From assembly GCA_017475045.1 (NCBI GenBank), contig JAFVGH010000041.1:1-64000 (forward strand): a stretch of DNA of 64,000 bases, in the 5' to 3' direction. The DNA comes from Fibrobacter sp. (GTDB lineage: Bacteria; Fibrobacterota; Fibrobacteria; Fibrobacterales; Fibrobacteraceae). The notes below the pieces were generated by a model. That model was not told the DNA's origin. It saw only the letters and a program-made list of their open reading frames with translations, and ran no database searches. The translations under genes and the position numbers were made by a program. How positions within the stretch are numbered: the stretch's first letter is position 1; each line of letters begins with the position of its first letter. This document shows positions 42,992 through 51,100 of the stretch, piece by piece.

Positions 42992-43644
42992 TTTTCCTCC
43001 GCACCTTCAAAAACATAAGACTCAAACTTAAGTGCCTCGCTCCAGGCCTGTTTCTCTACGTCTTCCACACGGCCCGCCAGGTAGTTGTAGGCAAGCATCA
43101 GCGGAAACGCCACCAGAAGCCCCGCCTGAGTGGTAAGCAGAGCCTCCGAAATACCGTCGGCCATGAGCACCGGGTTTCCAAAACCGAAAAGCTGGATGGT
43201 CTCGAAGGTATGCACCATGCCCGACACCGTACCGAGCAGCCCAAGCATAGGGGCAAGCGCCGCGCAAGTCGAAATGGTCCGCAGGGACTTGGACAAGTTC
43301 ACCGAAATCTGGTGGCGGGTCTCTTCCATGGCGTTCCGCACAGCCACAGGTCCCTGGTCTCGATACTTCCGCACATCACAAGCCAGCGCATAAAAATAAC
43401 CGTAGGGGCGGCGAGCGAGCTTCCTGAAAGCCTCGTCCTCCCCCTTCTTCTCTAAGTTCTTCCAGAAACCGCCCAGCACCCCGTTTACGCTACCGCCCTT
43501 AAGCATAAAGTAGTAGCAGTAACGTTCGATCATCAAGAACCATCCAAACCAGCCCAGCACAAAGATGGGCGCAAGCACCCACCCTCCCCTAAAGAGGATG
43601 CCGAAAGCCGCCTCGATGACGGATATTTCGCTTACGGTTTCCAC
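42988..43644 (-). CDS. exbB: ExbB-family proton channel
   Basis: 218 aa with three transmembrane helices. TISTCAALAPMLGLLGTVSGMVHTFETI and ALLTTQAGLLVAFPLMLAYN are the MotA/TolQ/ExbB signatures with the conserved Thr and Gly positions. It pairs with the ExbD just downstream. The start is GTG 43644 with GGGAG upstream. It is the shorter of two ExbB-type proteins in this operon. Confidence 0.92.
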   Translation of the reverse strand: METVSEISVIEAAFGILFRGGWVLAPIFVLGWFGWFLMIERYCYYFMLKGGSVNGVLGGFWKNLEKKGEDEAFRKLARRPYGYFYALACDVRKYRDQGPVAVRNAMEETRHQISVNLSKSLRTISTCAALAPMLGLLGTVSGMVHTFETIQLFGFGNPVLMADGISEALLTTQAGLLVAFPLMLAYNYLAGRVEDVEKQAWSEALKFESYVFEGAEEK

Positions 43645-43659
43645 AGAAACTCCCAGCTA

Positions 43660-45177
43660 CTATTCCTTAACCGATTCCTTGACCCATAAGGCGTTCAGCA
43701 CCGCAAGGCCTGCGCTTTCCATACGACTCCGCAGGGAATCCGCCATGTTGGTAAGGAAGGTGTGGATCAGCTGCAGCGGGATAGCCACGATAAGGCCCGC
43801 CTCCGTCGTCACAAGGGCGATGGAGATACCCCCCGCAAGGAGCTTCGGGTCAGAAGTCCCGTGCATGGTAATCACATCGAACAGCTCGATCATACCCATC
43901 ACCGTACCCAAAAGACCCAATAGCGGCGCCGTAGAGGCGAACACCGAAATCCAGGTAAGGCCGGACTCAATTTTCGGGACTTCGCGGGCGAACAACTCTT
44001 CCAGCGCCTTCTCCCCCGCTTCCCTGCCGGCATAATCCTTCAAAAGCACAGTCTTCAGCACGCGACCCACCTTGCCAATGGATTTCTTCGCATAGGTGCG
44101 GGCCTTCTCCACATCGCCATTCTTCAAAGCCTTCAGGGTGCGGCGCGAGGAAAGTCCACCAAAGCCTACAACCAACAGCCACAGGAACCGCCACAGGGCC
44201 ACCAAAAGTCCAAGCCCGAACAGCGTCACGATGGGGTACATCAGAATGCCGCCGTTCTTAAAGAATTCCTTCAGTTCGTCCTTCCAGGTCTTTTCCTGAT
44301 GGTTCGCCAGTTCCGACGAAAGTTCCGTACTCAAGAGCACGTCCACGGGCAACATCACGAAGGCGGAGTCCTTGGCGTGGGCAAAGGCAGTCCCGATTTC
44401 CTTGCGGGTTTCGGGAGTCAGGTTCTCCTGCCAACTGAAGGTGCGCTTCTTCTCGCCGGCCACAGGAAGCATCAAGGCCGAGGGCGTAATTCCTGTCACG
44501 CCGTCAGCGGCATTGCCCATTTCCATGGCGTAAAGGCCGCCCAAACGGAGCCGAGAACCCTGGGCCACAGAAGTCCCGAACACCAATTCCGCCTGTTCCA
44601 TCTGAATCTCGCGGGTGAACGCCATCTCCGCGCGGGCGGCGGCCAGAATGTCGCTGGCTATGCGGACCGGGTCATCCTTGTACAGGCCCATGTCCTTCTT
44701 CACCTTGTTCTGGACTTCTACACGCTCTGCAAGCTTGAAGGGAATTCCCTGTTCCTGGAACTTGGCGAGGGTCTCCAGACGCTCCGGGCCCGCCGCGAGA
44801 GACAGAAATTCCGCACGGGCCTTTTCGGCCTGGAGCTTTACCTGGGCCAGGTCTTCTCGGGCCACACGCACATCTTCGAAGAGGCGGGCACGTTCCGACA
44901 TAAGGGCGTCCACCTTCTCCTTGCTTTCCTGGTACTTCTCGTTGAAAAGTTCACGTTCCTGGTTGGCGGTCTCGCGGTCTTTCCAGCGGGCGGCAACGGC
45001 CATATCCCGCTTCTTGCGGGCCTCTTCCAAGTCGGCCTTGGCGCTGTTCAGTTCCGCACGCTTCTTGACGGCGTCAATATCGCTAGCCTGCTGGGCAAAA
45101 GAAGCGGGGGCAGTCAAGGCCAGAGCAGCAACTAGTGCGCCCATTCCCCATTTCACATTCCACATTCCAAACTTCAT
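43660..45177 (-). CDS. TtpC-like ExbB protein with a long periplasmic N-terminus
   Basis: 505 aa. Signal peptide (about 1-28, ending ASFAQ), then a long coiled-coil domain to about residue 290 (ELNSAKADLEEARKKRDMAVAARWKDRET), transmembrane segments, and an ExbB domain (about 350-500) with STAPLLGLLGTVMGMIELFD. This is the TtpC architecture known from Vibrio TonB2 systems, where it is needed for transport. The first codons (MKFGMWNVKWGMG) are encoded by a GGAATGTGGAATG repeat, so the true start may be an internal Met. Overlaps the DUF3450 stop by one base (TAATG). Confidence 0.85.
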   Translation of the reverse strand: MKFGMWNVKWGMGALVAALALTAPASFAQQASDIDAVKKRAELNSAKADLEEARKKRDMAVAARWKDRETANQERELFNEKYQESKEKVDALMSERARLFEDVRVAREDLAQVKLQAEKARAEFLSLAAGPERLETLAKFQEQGIPFKLAERVEVQNKVKKDMGLYKDDPVRIASDILAAARAEMAFTREIQMEQAELVFGTSVAQGSRLRLGGLYAMEMGNAADGVTGITPSALMLPVAGEKKRTFSWQENLTPETRKEIGTAFAHAKDSAFVMLPVDVLLSTELSSELANHQEKTWKDELKEFFKNGGILMYPIVTLFGLGLLVALWRFLWLLVVGFGGLSSRRTLKALKNGDVEKARTYAKKSIGKVGRVLKTVLLKDYAGREAGEKALEELFAREVPKIESGLTWISVFASTAPLLGLLGTVMGMIELFDVITMHGTSDPKLLAGGISIALVTTEAGLIVAIPLQLIHTFLTNMADSLRSRMESAGLAVLNALWVKESVKE

Positions 45178-45971
45178 TACAGCCCCTCCTTCGGAATGGC
45201 GACGGGAATCGTCACAAGTCTAGGAGCGGTCTTGCCTTCGGCCACCTTCATCACGTCCTTCAGAACCGTACGCATGGTAAGGTTATCGGACACATTGTTC
45301 CAACGGTAAGTACCGTCGGCATTGCGGGAAAGCCAAAGCACGTCGTTGCCATCGTTGCTCACAAAAAGCGAGGCCACGGCGCCGTAACGCAGGTAGGTGC
45401 CAGGTACGCTACGTGCATCTATCTGCAAAAAGCCCTTGTACACTTCGGTGGTATAGCCCAGGCGGATTCGGTCGTAAAAAACTTCCAGCGTACGGTTCAG
45501 GCCGTCGTCAGCCTCGATGACGCCCTTGTGAAGCTGGCTTGCGATTTCCTGAATGCTCTTCACCGTCTCTTCGTTACGGTATGGGAAGTCCGATTCAAAC
45601 ACCGGCACCAGGGAGTCGATGACCTTAGCGAGAGCCTCGCCGTACTTGGTCTTGCGGCCCTCGTACCAACGCACCGTGCCCGCCGTCTTCTGGCGCACAT
45701 CGGAGAGGTGTGAAAGTTCCGCCTTCAGGGAATCGATTTCGGCCTTCAGGGTCTTGTTCTGGGTGGCGAGAGCCTGGACCTTCTTGCGGCCCACTTCCAC
45801 GAATTCGGCGTGGCGCTTCTTCTCGGTGTCATGGAGCGACTTCTCACGTGCGGTTTCCGCCTCCACCGCCTTGATCTGGCGACGGACGGACTCCACCGTT
45901 TCCTGGGCAAATGCCGCAGGAGCGAGCAAGGCCGCACAGAGGAACAACTTGCTAAATAAAAGGATTTTCAT
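45177..45971 (-). CDS. DUF3450-family periplasmic protein
   Basis: 264 aa with a signal peptide (MKILLFSKLFLCAALLAPAAFAQ). The first half is a coiled coil (VRRQIKAVEAETAREKSLHDTEKKR), the second half a globular region with FLQIDARSVPGTYLRYGAVASL. DUF3450 proteins are encoded first in TonB2/TtpC operons in several Gram-negatives, as here. Role likely as accessory to TtpC; not established. ATG 45971 is preferred to the TTG at 45986, which falls in a terminator's T-tract. Confidence 0.82.
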   Translation of the reverse strand: MKILLFSKLFLCAALLAPAAFAQETVESVRRQIKAVEAETAREKSLHDTEKKRHAEFVEVGRKKVQALATQNKTLKAEIDSLKAELSHLSDVRQKTAGTVRWYEGRKTKYGEALAKVIDSLVPVFESDFPYRNEETVKSIQEIASQLHKGVIEADDGLNRTLEVFYDRIRLGYTTEVYKGFLQIDARSVPGTYLRYGAVASLFVSNDGNDVLWLSRNADGTYRWNNVSDNLTMRTVLKDVMKVAEGKTAPRLVTIPVAIPKEGL

Positions 45972-45983
45972 AGGCGAAAAATA

Positions 45984-46006
45984 CAAAAAAGGGCCTTGAA
46001 AAGCCC
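45984..46006 (-). terminator. Leftward terminator between the GNAT module and the TonB operon
   Basis: On the minus strand GGGCTT (46006-46001) pairs with AGGCCC (45996-45991), including one G-U, around a four-base loop, then six T. It ends the GNAT toxin transcript 13 bases before the start codon of the DUF3450 gene, leaving little room for a separate promoter. Confidence 0.6.
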
Positions 46007-46051
46007 GAAAAAAACACGAAAATGAACAAAGTCCGCCTTTTTTGACCCTTT

Positions 46052-46612
46052 TTACCCAACAATATCCATCAGGTCGTAATACATGAGGCGGGTATGGGGA
46101 TCATTATCCTCGGCATTCATCCTGCGAAAGCCGTTCTTTTCGTAGAACGGGACCGCATCCAAGTAGGCGTCCACTGTCAAGAAGCGACAACCGGTCCTAT
46201 TCTCGGTGACGAACATCCATTTGATGTAATCTAGCATTCCTGAACCAATCTGATTTCCCTTTGCTGTGACATCAACACCCAAACGACACAACTTGACCGC
46301 AGGGTAACTTTTCAAACGTTTCTCGTTTGGGAAGCCGTTCTTTTTGCGGAAGCGATTGAATTCAGCCTTATCCTTGAAATCGGTTATAGCAACCTTATCA
46401 TTGGCAAGACTGCAATAGGCGTAAACCTTACTTGCATCATCAATGCTAACGCAAGCATAAGTAACAGCAATCAAATACTTTTGAAAAGCAGAGGCCCGAT
46501 TCAAGATAAAATCATTCAAATCCCTATCCCCGCAGTCAAAATGTTTAACTGCCTTAGCAGGGCGCAATCGGACAAAATCCAGACGGGATTTATCTATACG
46601 GTTCTGAAGCAC
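46052..46612 (-). CDS. GNAT acetyltransferase, putative type II toxin
   Basis: 186 aa. The N-terminal KHFDCGDRDLNDFIL and the acetyl-CoA loop GNQIGSGML near residue 125 mark a GNAT fold; LTVDAYLDAVPFYEKNGF is the typical C-terminal part. Toxins of this type (TacT, AtaT) acetylate aminoacyl-tRNA. Start GTG 46612 has GGAGG nine bases upstream and lies inside the 72-aa partner gene, so it is made from the same transcript. Toxin function is inferred from this pairing and from the DCG-DLNDF motif. Confidence 0.75.
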   Translation of the reverse strand: MLQNRIDKSRLDFVRLRPAKAVKHFDCGDRDLNDFILNRASAFQKYLIAVTYACVSIDDASKVYAYCSLANDKVAITDFKDKAEFNRFRKKNGFPNEKRLKSYPAVKLCRLGVDVTAKGNQIGSGMLDYIKWMFVTENRTGCRFLTVDAYLDAVPFYEKNGFRRMNAEDNDPHTRLMYYDLMDIVG

Positions 46613-46812
46613 GGGTCATCACCTCCGTTGGCCGCTTCGCGGGCACGCATCTTTGCCATTCCACGCTCATAAGCCTTTTTGAAAAGTTCGTAATTCCGTT
46701 GGATGCGGGCACGAACTTCCGGAGGTTCCGGGTGCCGCTCTTCCATACGGGCCAAAAACCGGCGAGCATCCTCGCCGAACAAAATAGGGGTCTCTCGAAT
46801 TTCGCGAGCCAT
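46594..46812 (-). CDS. Small helical partner of the GNAT toxin, putative antitoxin
   Basis: 72 aa, highly charged, starting at ATG 46812 with GAGGAAAC before it. It reads MAREIRETPILFGEDARRFL, then helical ARIQRNYELFKKAYERGMAKM. Similar short proteins accompany GNAT genes in related phyla. It has no recognised DNA-binding motif. It precedes and overlaps the toxin gene by 19 bases, the usual antitoxin-first order of GNAT modules. Confidence 0.65.
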   Translation of the reverse strand: MAREIRETPILFGEDARRFLARMEERHPEPPEVRARIQRNYELFKKAYERGMAKMRAREAANGGDDPCFRTV

Positions 46813-46909
46813 GTTTCCTCTTTTGTTATACCATATAGAAACTGGCCAAAGGCCAGGCGGCAACCAGTCAAGTCGGTTTCATTGCCCTAAATATACACAA
46901 AGTCAAAGC

Positions 46910-46938
46910 AAAAAACAAGCCCCCGAACAAAGGGCTTG
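46910..46938 (-). terminator. Leftward terminator of the Gp49-like module
   Basis: On the minus strand CAAGCCC (46938-46932) pairs with GGGCTTG (46922-46916) and is followed by six T. It lies 67 bases beyond the stop of the gene at 47005, ending that leftward unit. Confidence 0.8.
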
Positions 46939-47004
46939 CATTTTGTCAACAACTGTTGCTAGAACAATATGAGTGTTACCTGTGTTACTGCCAGGGAGCG
47001 ATTC

Positions 47005-47310
47005 TCACAAATTTGCACTGATGGCGATTTTCATCAGGGCCGCAAAGTCCAATTTCTTGTCGCGCGCATAGGACAAAAACTCCTTTTCCTCTTTCGTAAC
47101 GCGAATCTGAAATTTTAAGGGCGAAGCAAATTTCGTCTTTCGCCCTGCATTTTCACGGGCACCACCATGTCCGAACTTCTTCTCGTACAGGGCAATGCCC
47201 GACCTTTTCCGATACTCCCTCTCGGAGATGACCTTTTCACCCTTAGCAACTTCCGATTCCTTCTTCTTGAAAACAAAGCCCTCGGAATCCTTCACATAGA
47301 CATACGGCAT
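47005..47310 (-). CDS. Putative antitoxin with GGAREN-type motif
   Basis: 101 aa. The central GHGGARENAGRK stretch followed by FQIRVTKEEKEFLSYARDKKLDFAALMKIAI looks like a DNA-binding basic arm plus a small helical fold; the N-terminal part is charged. ATG 47310 with a perfect AAGGAG nine bases upstream is chosen over a TTG at 47316; the site lies over the stop of the toxin gene. Placement directly after a Gp49-like toxin makes it the likely antitoxin. Confidence 0.6.
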   Translation of the reverse strand: MPYVYVKDSEGFVFKKKESEVAKGEKVISEREYRKRSGIALYEKKFGHGGARENAGRKTKFASPLKFQIRVTKEEKEFLSYARDKKLDFAALMKIAISANL

Positions 47311-47312
47311 TC

Positions 47313-47609
47313 TCAAATCTCCTTCAGACGCTGCTTGGCAAGCTTGATCTTATCCTTCGGCGTCTTTTGCGTCTTCTTAACGAAAACAACTCCGATAACG
47401 ATAATCGCGCCCGCCTTGTATTTGAACAGGGATCGCAGTTCGTTGGACTTGATTTCAAAGATTTCTCTCTGAAGCGACCTCACCCGAACAAACTCGATAC
47501 CCAGCCTCTCAATGATTTCGTACTCCTTGTTGAGAAGGTCCTGTTGAGATTGCTCCAAGGCCTTGATTTCATTTTCTGCCGCCGGCAATTTTTCTACAGA
47601 GAACTTCAT
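47313..47609 (-). CDS. Gp49/RelE-like toxin
   Basis: 98 aa. EIFEIKSNELRSLFKYKAGAIIVIGVVFVKKTQKTPKDKIKLAKQRL matches the core of phage Gp49-like (HigB) toxins, RelE-superfamily mRNA interferases. It is related at a distance to the toxin at 35110, sharing the KKxxKTP end. The partner gene starts two bases after its stop. A strong leftward terminator follows the pair. Confidence 0.75.
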   Translation of the reverse strand: MKFSVEKLPAAENEIKALEQSQQDLLNKEYEIIERLGIEFVRVRSLQREIFEIKSNELRSLFKYKAGAIIVIGVVFVKKTQKTPKDKIKLAKQRLKEI

Positions 47610-47708
47610 ATCAGAATTTAGTTAAAAGATTTGATTTTGTCAACATATTCAAATTACACAAAAGCTTGTTCATAAGCACCTCTTTTTCCGATTTGAAGTG
47701 GCAAAACT

Positions 47709-47742
47709 ACAAACGAAAAGAGGGAAAAGCGACTTTTCCCTC
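47709..47742 (-). terminator. Leftward terminator of purT
   Basis: A perfect 10-bp stem GAGGGAAAAG/CTTTTCCCTC (47720-47742, three-base loop) is followed on the minus strand by TTTTCGTTTG. It separates purT from the toxin-antitoxin genes beyond it. Confidence 0.8.
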
Positions 47743-47813
47743 AAAATGGCAAACTACTGTTGTCATTTTAGTGCATTATGCAACTATAGTTTGCATATTC
47801 ACTATATCTAAAA

Positions 47814-48998
47814 CTACAGCGTGACCTTCACCTTCTCGCGCATGGCCATGACGCAGGCCTTGGCCTCTTCCACCGTGTCGCGGCGGGCAAGGAGCACGCC
47901 CATGCGGCGGTGGCCCTTCAGTTCGGGCTTTCCGAACAAACGAAGCGCCGTGTCGGGTTCGGCAAGCACATCTTCCAGGCCGCCGAACTTCACGTGGTCG
48001 GACTCGCCCTCCACCACGATAGCCTTAGAGGCGCTGGGGCCGTGGAAGGCGATGTTGGGGATAGGCAGGCCAAGTATTGCGCGGGCATGCAGGGCAAACT
48101 CAGAAAGGTCCTGAGAAATCATGGTAACCATGCCGGTATCATGGGGACGCGGGGACACTTCGCTGAACAGCACCTTGTCCTTGCACACGAACAGTTCCAC
48201 GCCAAAGATACCGCGACCGCCCAGGGCGTCGGTGACCTTCTTCGCAATGTCCTTCGCCTGCTCCAGCAGTTCCGGCGTCATAGGCTGGGGCTGCCAGGAT
48301 TCCTGGTAGTCGCCGCCCACCTGGTGGTGACCCACCGGCAGCAAGAAACTGGTGCCGCCCACGTGGCGCACCGTCAAAAGGGTAATCTCGTAGTCGAAAG
48401 GCACAAAGCCTTCCACAATCACGCGGCTCGCCGCACCCGTACGGCCACCCGTCTGGGAAATCTCCCAGGCCTTGTCCACGTCGGCCTCGGCCTTCACCGT
48501 GCTCTGGCCGTGGCCCGAAGAACTCATCACCGGCTTCACCACGCAGGGGATGCCGATCTCGGCGACGGCCTTCTTGAAATCCTCGTAACTGTCTGCAAAA
48601 CGGTAGGGGCTGGTGGCGAGGCCCAGTTCCTCGGCGGCCAGGCGACGGATACCCTCGCGGTTCATGGTCAGCTTGGTGGCCTTGGCCGTGGGAATCACGT
48701 GGAAACCTTCCTTCTCCAGTTCCACCAGCGTGTCGGTAGCGATGGCCTCCACCTCCGGCACGATAAAGTCGGGCTTTTCCTGCTCGATCACGCGACGCAG
48801 TTCGGCACCGTCCAGCATGTTGATGACGTAGGAACGGTGGGCCACCTGCATGCCCGGGGCGTTAGCGTAGCGGTCCACGGCGACCACTTCGACGCCGAGA
48901 CGCATCATCTCGATGATGACTTCCTTGCCCAGCTCGCCCGCACCGCAAAAAAGGACCTTGGTGGCGCTAGAACTAAGAGGTGTACCGATTTCAGCCAT
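47814..48998 (-). CDS. purT: Formate-dependent GAR transformylase PurT
   Basis: 394 aa. ATP-grasp enzyme that makes formylglycinamide ribotide from GAR, formate and ATP in purine synthesis. N-terminal [43 protein letters not shown]-binding [15 protein letters not shown] and the metal site [16 protein letters not shown] are all intact. GGAG lies before the ATG. It is a GC-rich housekeeping gene isolated among accessory genes, with its own terminator. Confidence 0.97.
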   Translation of the reverse strand: MAEIGTPLSSSATKVLFCGAGELGKEVIIEMMRLGVEVVAVDRYANAPGMQVAHRSYVINMLDGAELRRVIEQEKPDFIVPEVEAIATDTLVELEKEGFHVIPTAKATKLTMNREGIRRLAAEELGLATSPYRFADSYEDFKKAVAEIGIPCVVKPVMSSSGHGQSTVKAEADVDKAWEISQTGGRTGAASRVIVEGFVPFDYEITLLTVRHVGGTSFLLPVGHHQVGGDYQESWQPQPMTPELLEQAKDIAKKVTDALGGRGIFGVELFVCKDKVLFSEVSPRPHDTGMVTMISQDLSEFALHARAILGLPIPNIAFHGPSASKAIVVEGESDHVKFGGLEDVLAEPDTALRLFGKPELKGHRRMGVLLARRDTVEEAKACVMAMREKVKVTL

Positions 48999-49097
48999 AT
49001 AAACTCCTTGGTTTGCGAGAAATATAGGAATTATAACATAAAAGGGGGAAGACTCCCCCTGTTTTCAGCCGAATGTCGCCCCCGCCACGCTCTTGTC

Positions 49098-49184
49098 ATC
49101 CCCGTCCCGTATCAAGTACGGGATAAACTCCAGCGGGGATCTCCCTTCGTCTTCCTCCACCCCCTCGCCTAGGGGGACACCCCC
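49098..49184. repeat. Palindromic intergenic element (nested hairpins)
   Basis: ATCCCCG (49098-49104) and CGGGGAT (49134-49140) enclose TCCCGTA/TACGGGA (49105-49123). A second palindrome GGGGGACACCCCC lies at 49172-49184. The latter is the same core as at 605-617. It fits the REP-like dispersed elements of the genome. It sits in the 204-base gap between the NERD remnant and purT. Confidence 0.6.
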
Positions 49185-49202
49185 TAAAACCCCTGTAAAC
49201 TT

Positions 49203-49733
49203 TTACTTTATCGGTTTTTCCACAAATCGACGAATGGAATCAGAAATTCGCAACACATCTTGCATAGGCATTTTTTCTTTTTCCCTATCAAACAATCCAG
49301 CAAACGCGCTGTCATTAACAATCCAAAATTTTGAAAAATCTTTATTTACGTTTTTTACATAAGCGCCAATCATTATGCCTACCCTGTAAACGGGAATTCG
49401 TTGATTAATCCATTCGTGGATTTTATCTTCTAGCCATTTTCCTTGGGAATCTATCTTGTCCATTAGGTCTTTTTGAAGTACCCCAGTACTATCAAAGAGT
49501 TCTCCATCCTTAAATACGAAATCCGCTTGGTTGTATTCTCGGTCGGGCAAAGACCAATTTTTAGAATCAATGGTGAATATTCCCTTTGTGCTTATGACAA
49601 CATGATCTATGTTAAATTTCACAGTTTTGCCATTATTCTGTTTTTCACAAACTATGTCGTGAAAAATAAATGTCTTGTTAGAGGAAAATTTCTCCAACAT
49701 GGACCCTACATATCTTTCACCATCCAAGCCTTT
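49203..49733 (-). pseudogene. NERD-domain part, separated from its N-terminus by an in-frame TGA
   Basis: The 175 codons before the stop start LDGERYVGSMLEKF and contain the NERD (nuclease-related) core: NIDHVVISTKGIFTIDSKNWS and WLEDKIHEWINQRIPVYRVGIMIGAYVK. It is in the same frame as the membrane segment upstream; only a TGA at 49736-49734 separates them. Restart at TTG 49727 would lack a proper ribosome-binding site. Probably a nonsense mutation in a membrane-anchored NERD protein, CGA to TGA being one plausible route. Confidence 0.65.
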
Positions 49734-49997
49734 TCAGTAATACCAAATTTGTCGATGCAGCTTCTTGATTTTGAAAAAAGCTCTAATGGAGAATACGACT
49801 AGTAGGATTAAGAGAAAAACAACCGTTAGAAACTCAACCTTCAGAACTCCAATATAAATCATACAAATAAAAATCGTTGCAACAAAAATTACTATTGGTA
49901 ATAAAAGTATTTCTGTAATTTTATCATACAACAGATTTATTTGATTCTCAAGAGATTCCCCTTGCACATGGGTTCTAAAATGTTGTTTTCTGTTCAT
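49734..49997 (-). CDS. Membrane N-terminus of the interrupted NERD protein
   Basis: 87 codons: a charged start (MNRKQHFRTHVQGE), two hydrophobic helices (ILLLPIVIFVATIFICMIYIG and FLTVVFLLILLVVFSIRAFF) and a basic end KIKKLHRQIWYY before TGA. The following frame continues with KGLDGERYVG of a NERD domain, the usual architecture for anchored NERD proteins. A truncated two-helix peptide would be made if the stop is real. Confidence 0.6.
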   Translation of the reverse strand: MNRKQHFRTHVQGESLENQINLLYDKITEILLLPIVIFVATIFICMIYIGVLKVEFLTVVFLLILLVVFSIRAFFKIKKLHRQIWYY

Positions 49998-50038
49998 TGT
50001 AAAAATGCGGCCTAGGGTAAAGTATTTTTAATTATAAT

Positions 50039-50500
50039 TCATTTTTCAAACTTCACGTCTTCCGTATGCTTTCGGGGACGCACCACGACCGTGCCCGCAA
50101 TTTTATCGTGCCAGCCCTGTTTTTTTGAATCAAACGCAACCCAAACAAATCCTAAACATAAAGGAATTATGGATATAAAGTATGCAAAATACCTTAAAAC
50201 CAATTGTCCTGTCGTCGGTGCTTTCCCGCTTTTTGCGTCAACAATTTTTGCAGACAACAACATTTTCCCAGGAGTCGCTTGTTTAAGACACCAAAACAAT
50301 ATAACTGCTACAGCAGGAAAAACATAACTCATTACAAAGTCCACAGGCCCAGCAACAAATTCTTCACTAATCCAATAATCGAATCCGTAAAAAAGCGTTA
50401 GTATGGGGAAAGCAATCAAACATTCAAGAATATCATCTACTAGGGTCGCTCCAAAACGAGCCCAAAAACCAACATATTCCAATTCATATTCTTCTTGCAT
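50039..50500 (-). CDS. RDD-family membrane protein
   Basis: 153 aa. The hallmark Arg and Asp residues lie in FWARFGATLVDDILE and later ATPGKMLLSAKIVDAKSG; three hydrophobic segments follow. RDD proteins are small inner-membrane proteins, some acting as Na+/H+ antiporters, most unassigned. ATG 50500 with GAGGAGGT directly upstream is preferred over the TTG at 50527. It is one gene of a leftward envelope cluster and lies 11 bases after the zinc-ribbon gene. Confidence 0.82.
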   Translation of the reverse strand: MQEEYELEYVGFWARFGATLVDDILECLIAFPILTLFYGFDYWISEEFVAGPVDFVMSYVFPAVAVILFWCLKQATPGKMLLSAKIVDAKSGKAPTTGQLVLRYFAYFISIIPLCLGFVWVAFDSKKQGWHDKIAGTVVVRPRKHTEDVKFEK

Positions 50501-50511
50501 TGTAACCTCCT

Positions 50512-51099
50512 CTACTTTATCAGACAATTATCGCCTTGGACACCCATTATATTACCCCCATCATTTATTGTACAAATGACAGAAACTCGTTGGCCTTTGT
50601 TTAACATGGACAGGTGTTTCTTTTCCTTTTCGGGAAAGACAGCATGAACAAAATCAATGATATCCAAAGGACCACCACACGAATTAATATAAACAGAAAG
50701 AATTCCTAATGTATTGTCTATATTCGCAACGCAACCAGAAATTTCAATTCTTTTTCCATTGTACATCTCACCTGCTCTAATTTCGTTGTTTTTGTATTCT
50801 GATAAGATTTGCTTAGCACTTATGCTAGTTACAGGTGTCTTTGATTGCATTAACACTTCTGTTTGAATGGATTTGGACTGCGAATTCAATGCAAAAGAGT
50901 TCTTTTCTATAATTGCGGTCAAGACAAGCAAGAGAATCAAAAAAATAACGATTCCAACACATATATAGACCTTTGTTGATGTTTTTTCTTCTGATAAATG
51001 CTCATGCCGTTTCCTTAATTCTTTTTGAGGAGTACCACAAAAAGGACAAGTTTCATGTCCTTCACCAATTTCTCTTGCACACCTTAAGCAGTATTTCAT
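50512..51099 (-). CDS. Zinc-ribbon membrane protein with tRNA_anti-like OB domain
   Basis: 195 aa. N-terminal zinc ribbon CLRCAREIGEGHETCPFCG, a transmembrane helix (VYICVGIVIFLILLLVLTAII) near residue 50, and an outer OB-fold-like domain (about 85-195: GKRIEISGCVANIDNTLGIL, KGQRVSVICTINDGG) of the tRNA_anti-like type. The same kind of domain ends the PH/TM2 protein at 54378. GGAGTGAT before ATG 51099 doubles as the stop of the preceding GLUG gene. Confidence 0.7.
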   Translation of the reverse strand: MKYCLRCAREIGEGHETCPFCGTPQKELRKRHEHLSEEKTSTKVYICVGIVIFLILLLVLTAIIEKNSFALNSQSKSIQTEVLMQSKTPVTSISAKQILSEYKNNEIRAGEMYNGKRIEISGCVANIDNTLGILSVYINSCGGPLDIIDFVHAVFPEKEKKHLSMLNKGQRVSVICTINDGGNIMGVQGDNCLIK

Positions 51100-51100
51100 A

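Noticed and set aside
47910-49172. A 420-aa open frame antisense to purT
   Set aside because: purT is fully conserved on the other strand; the antisense product is rich in His, Gly and Leu as expected of a shadow.
49734-49736. Selenocysteine at the UGA in the NERD gene
   Set aside because: No stable hairpin follows within the SECIS distance and NERD proteins are not known selenoproteins.
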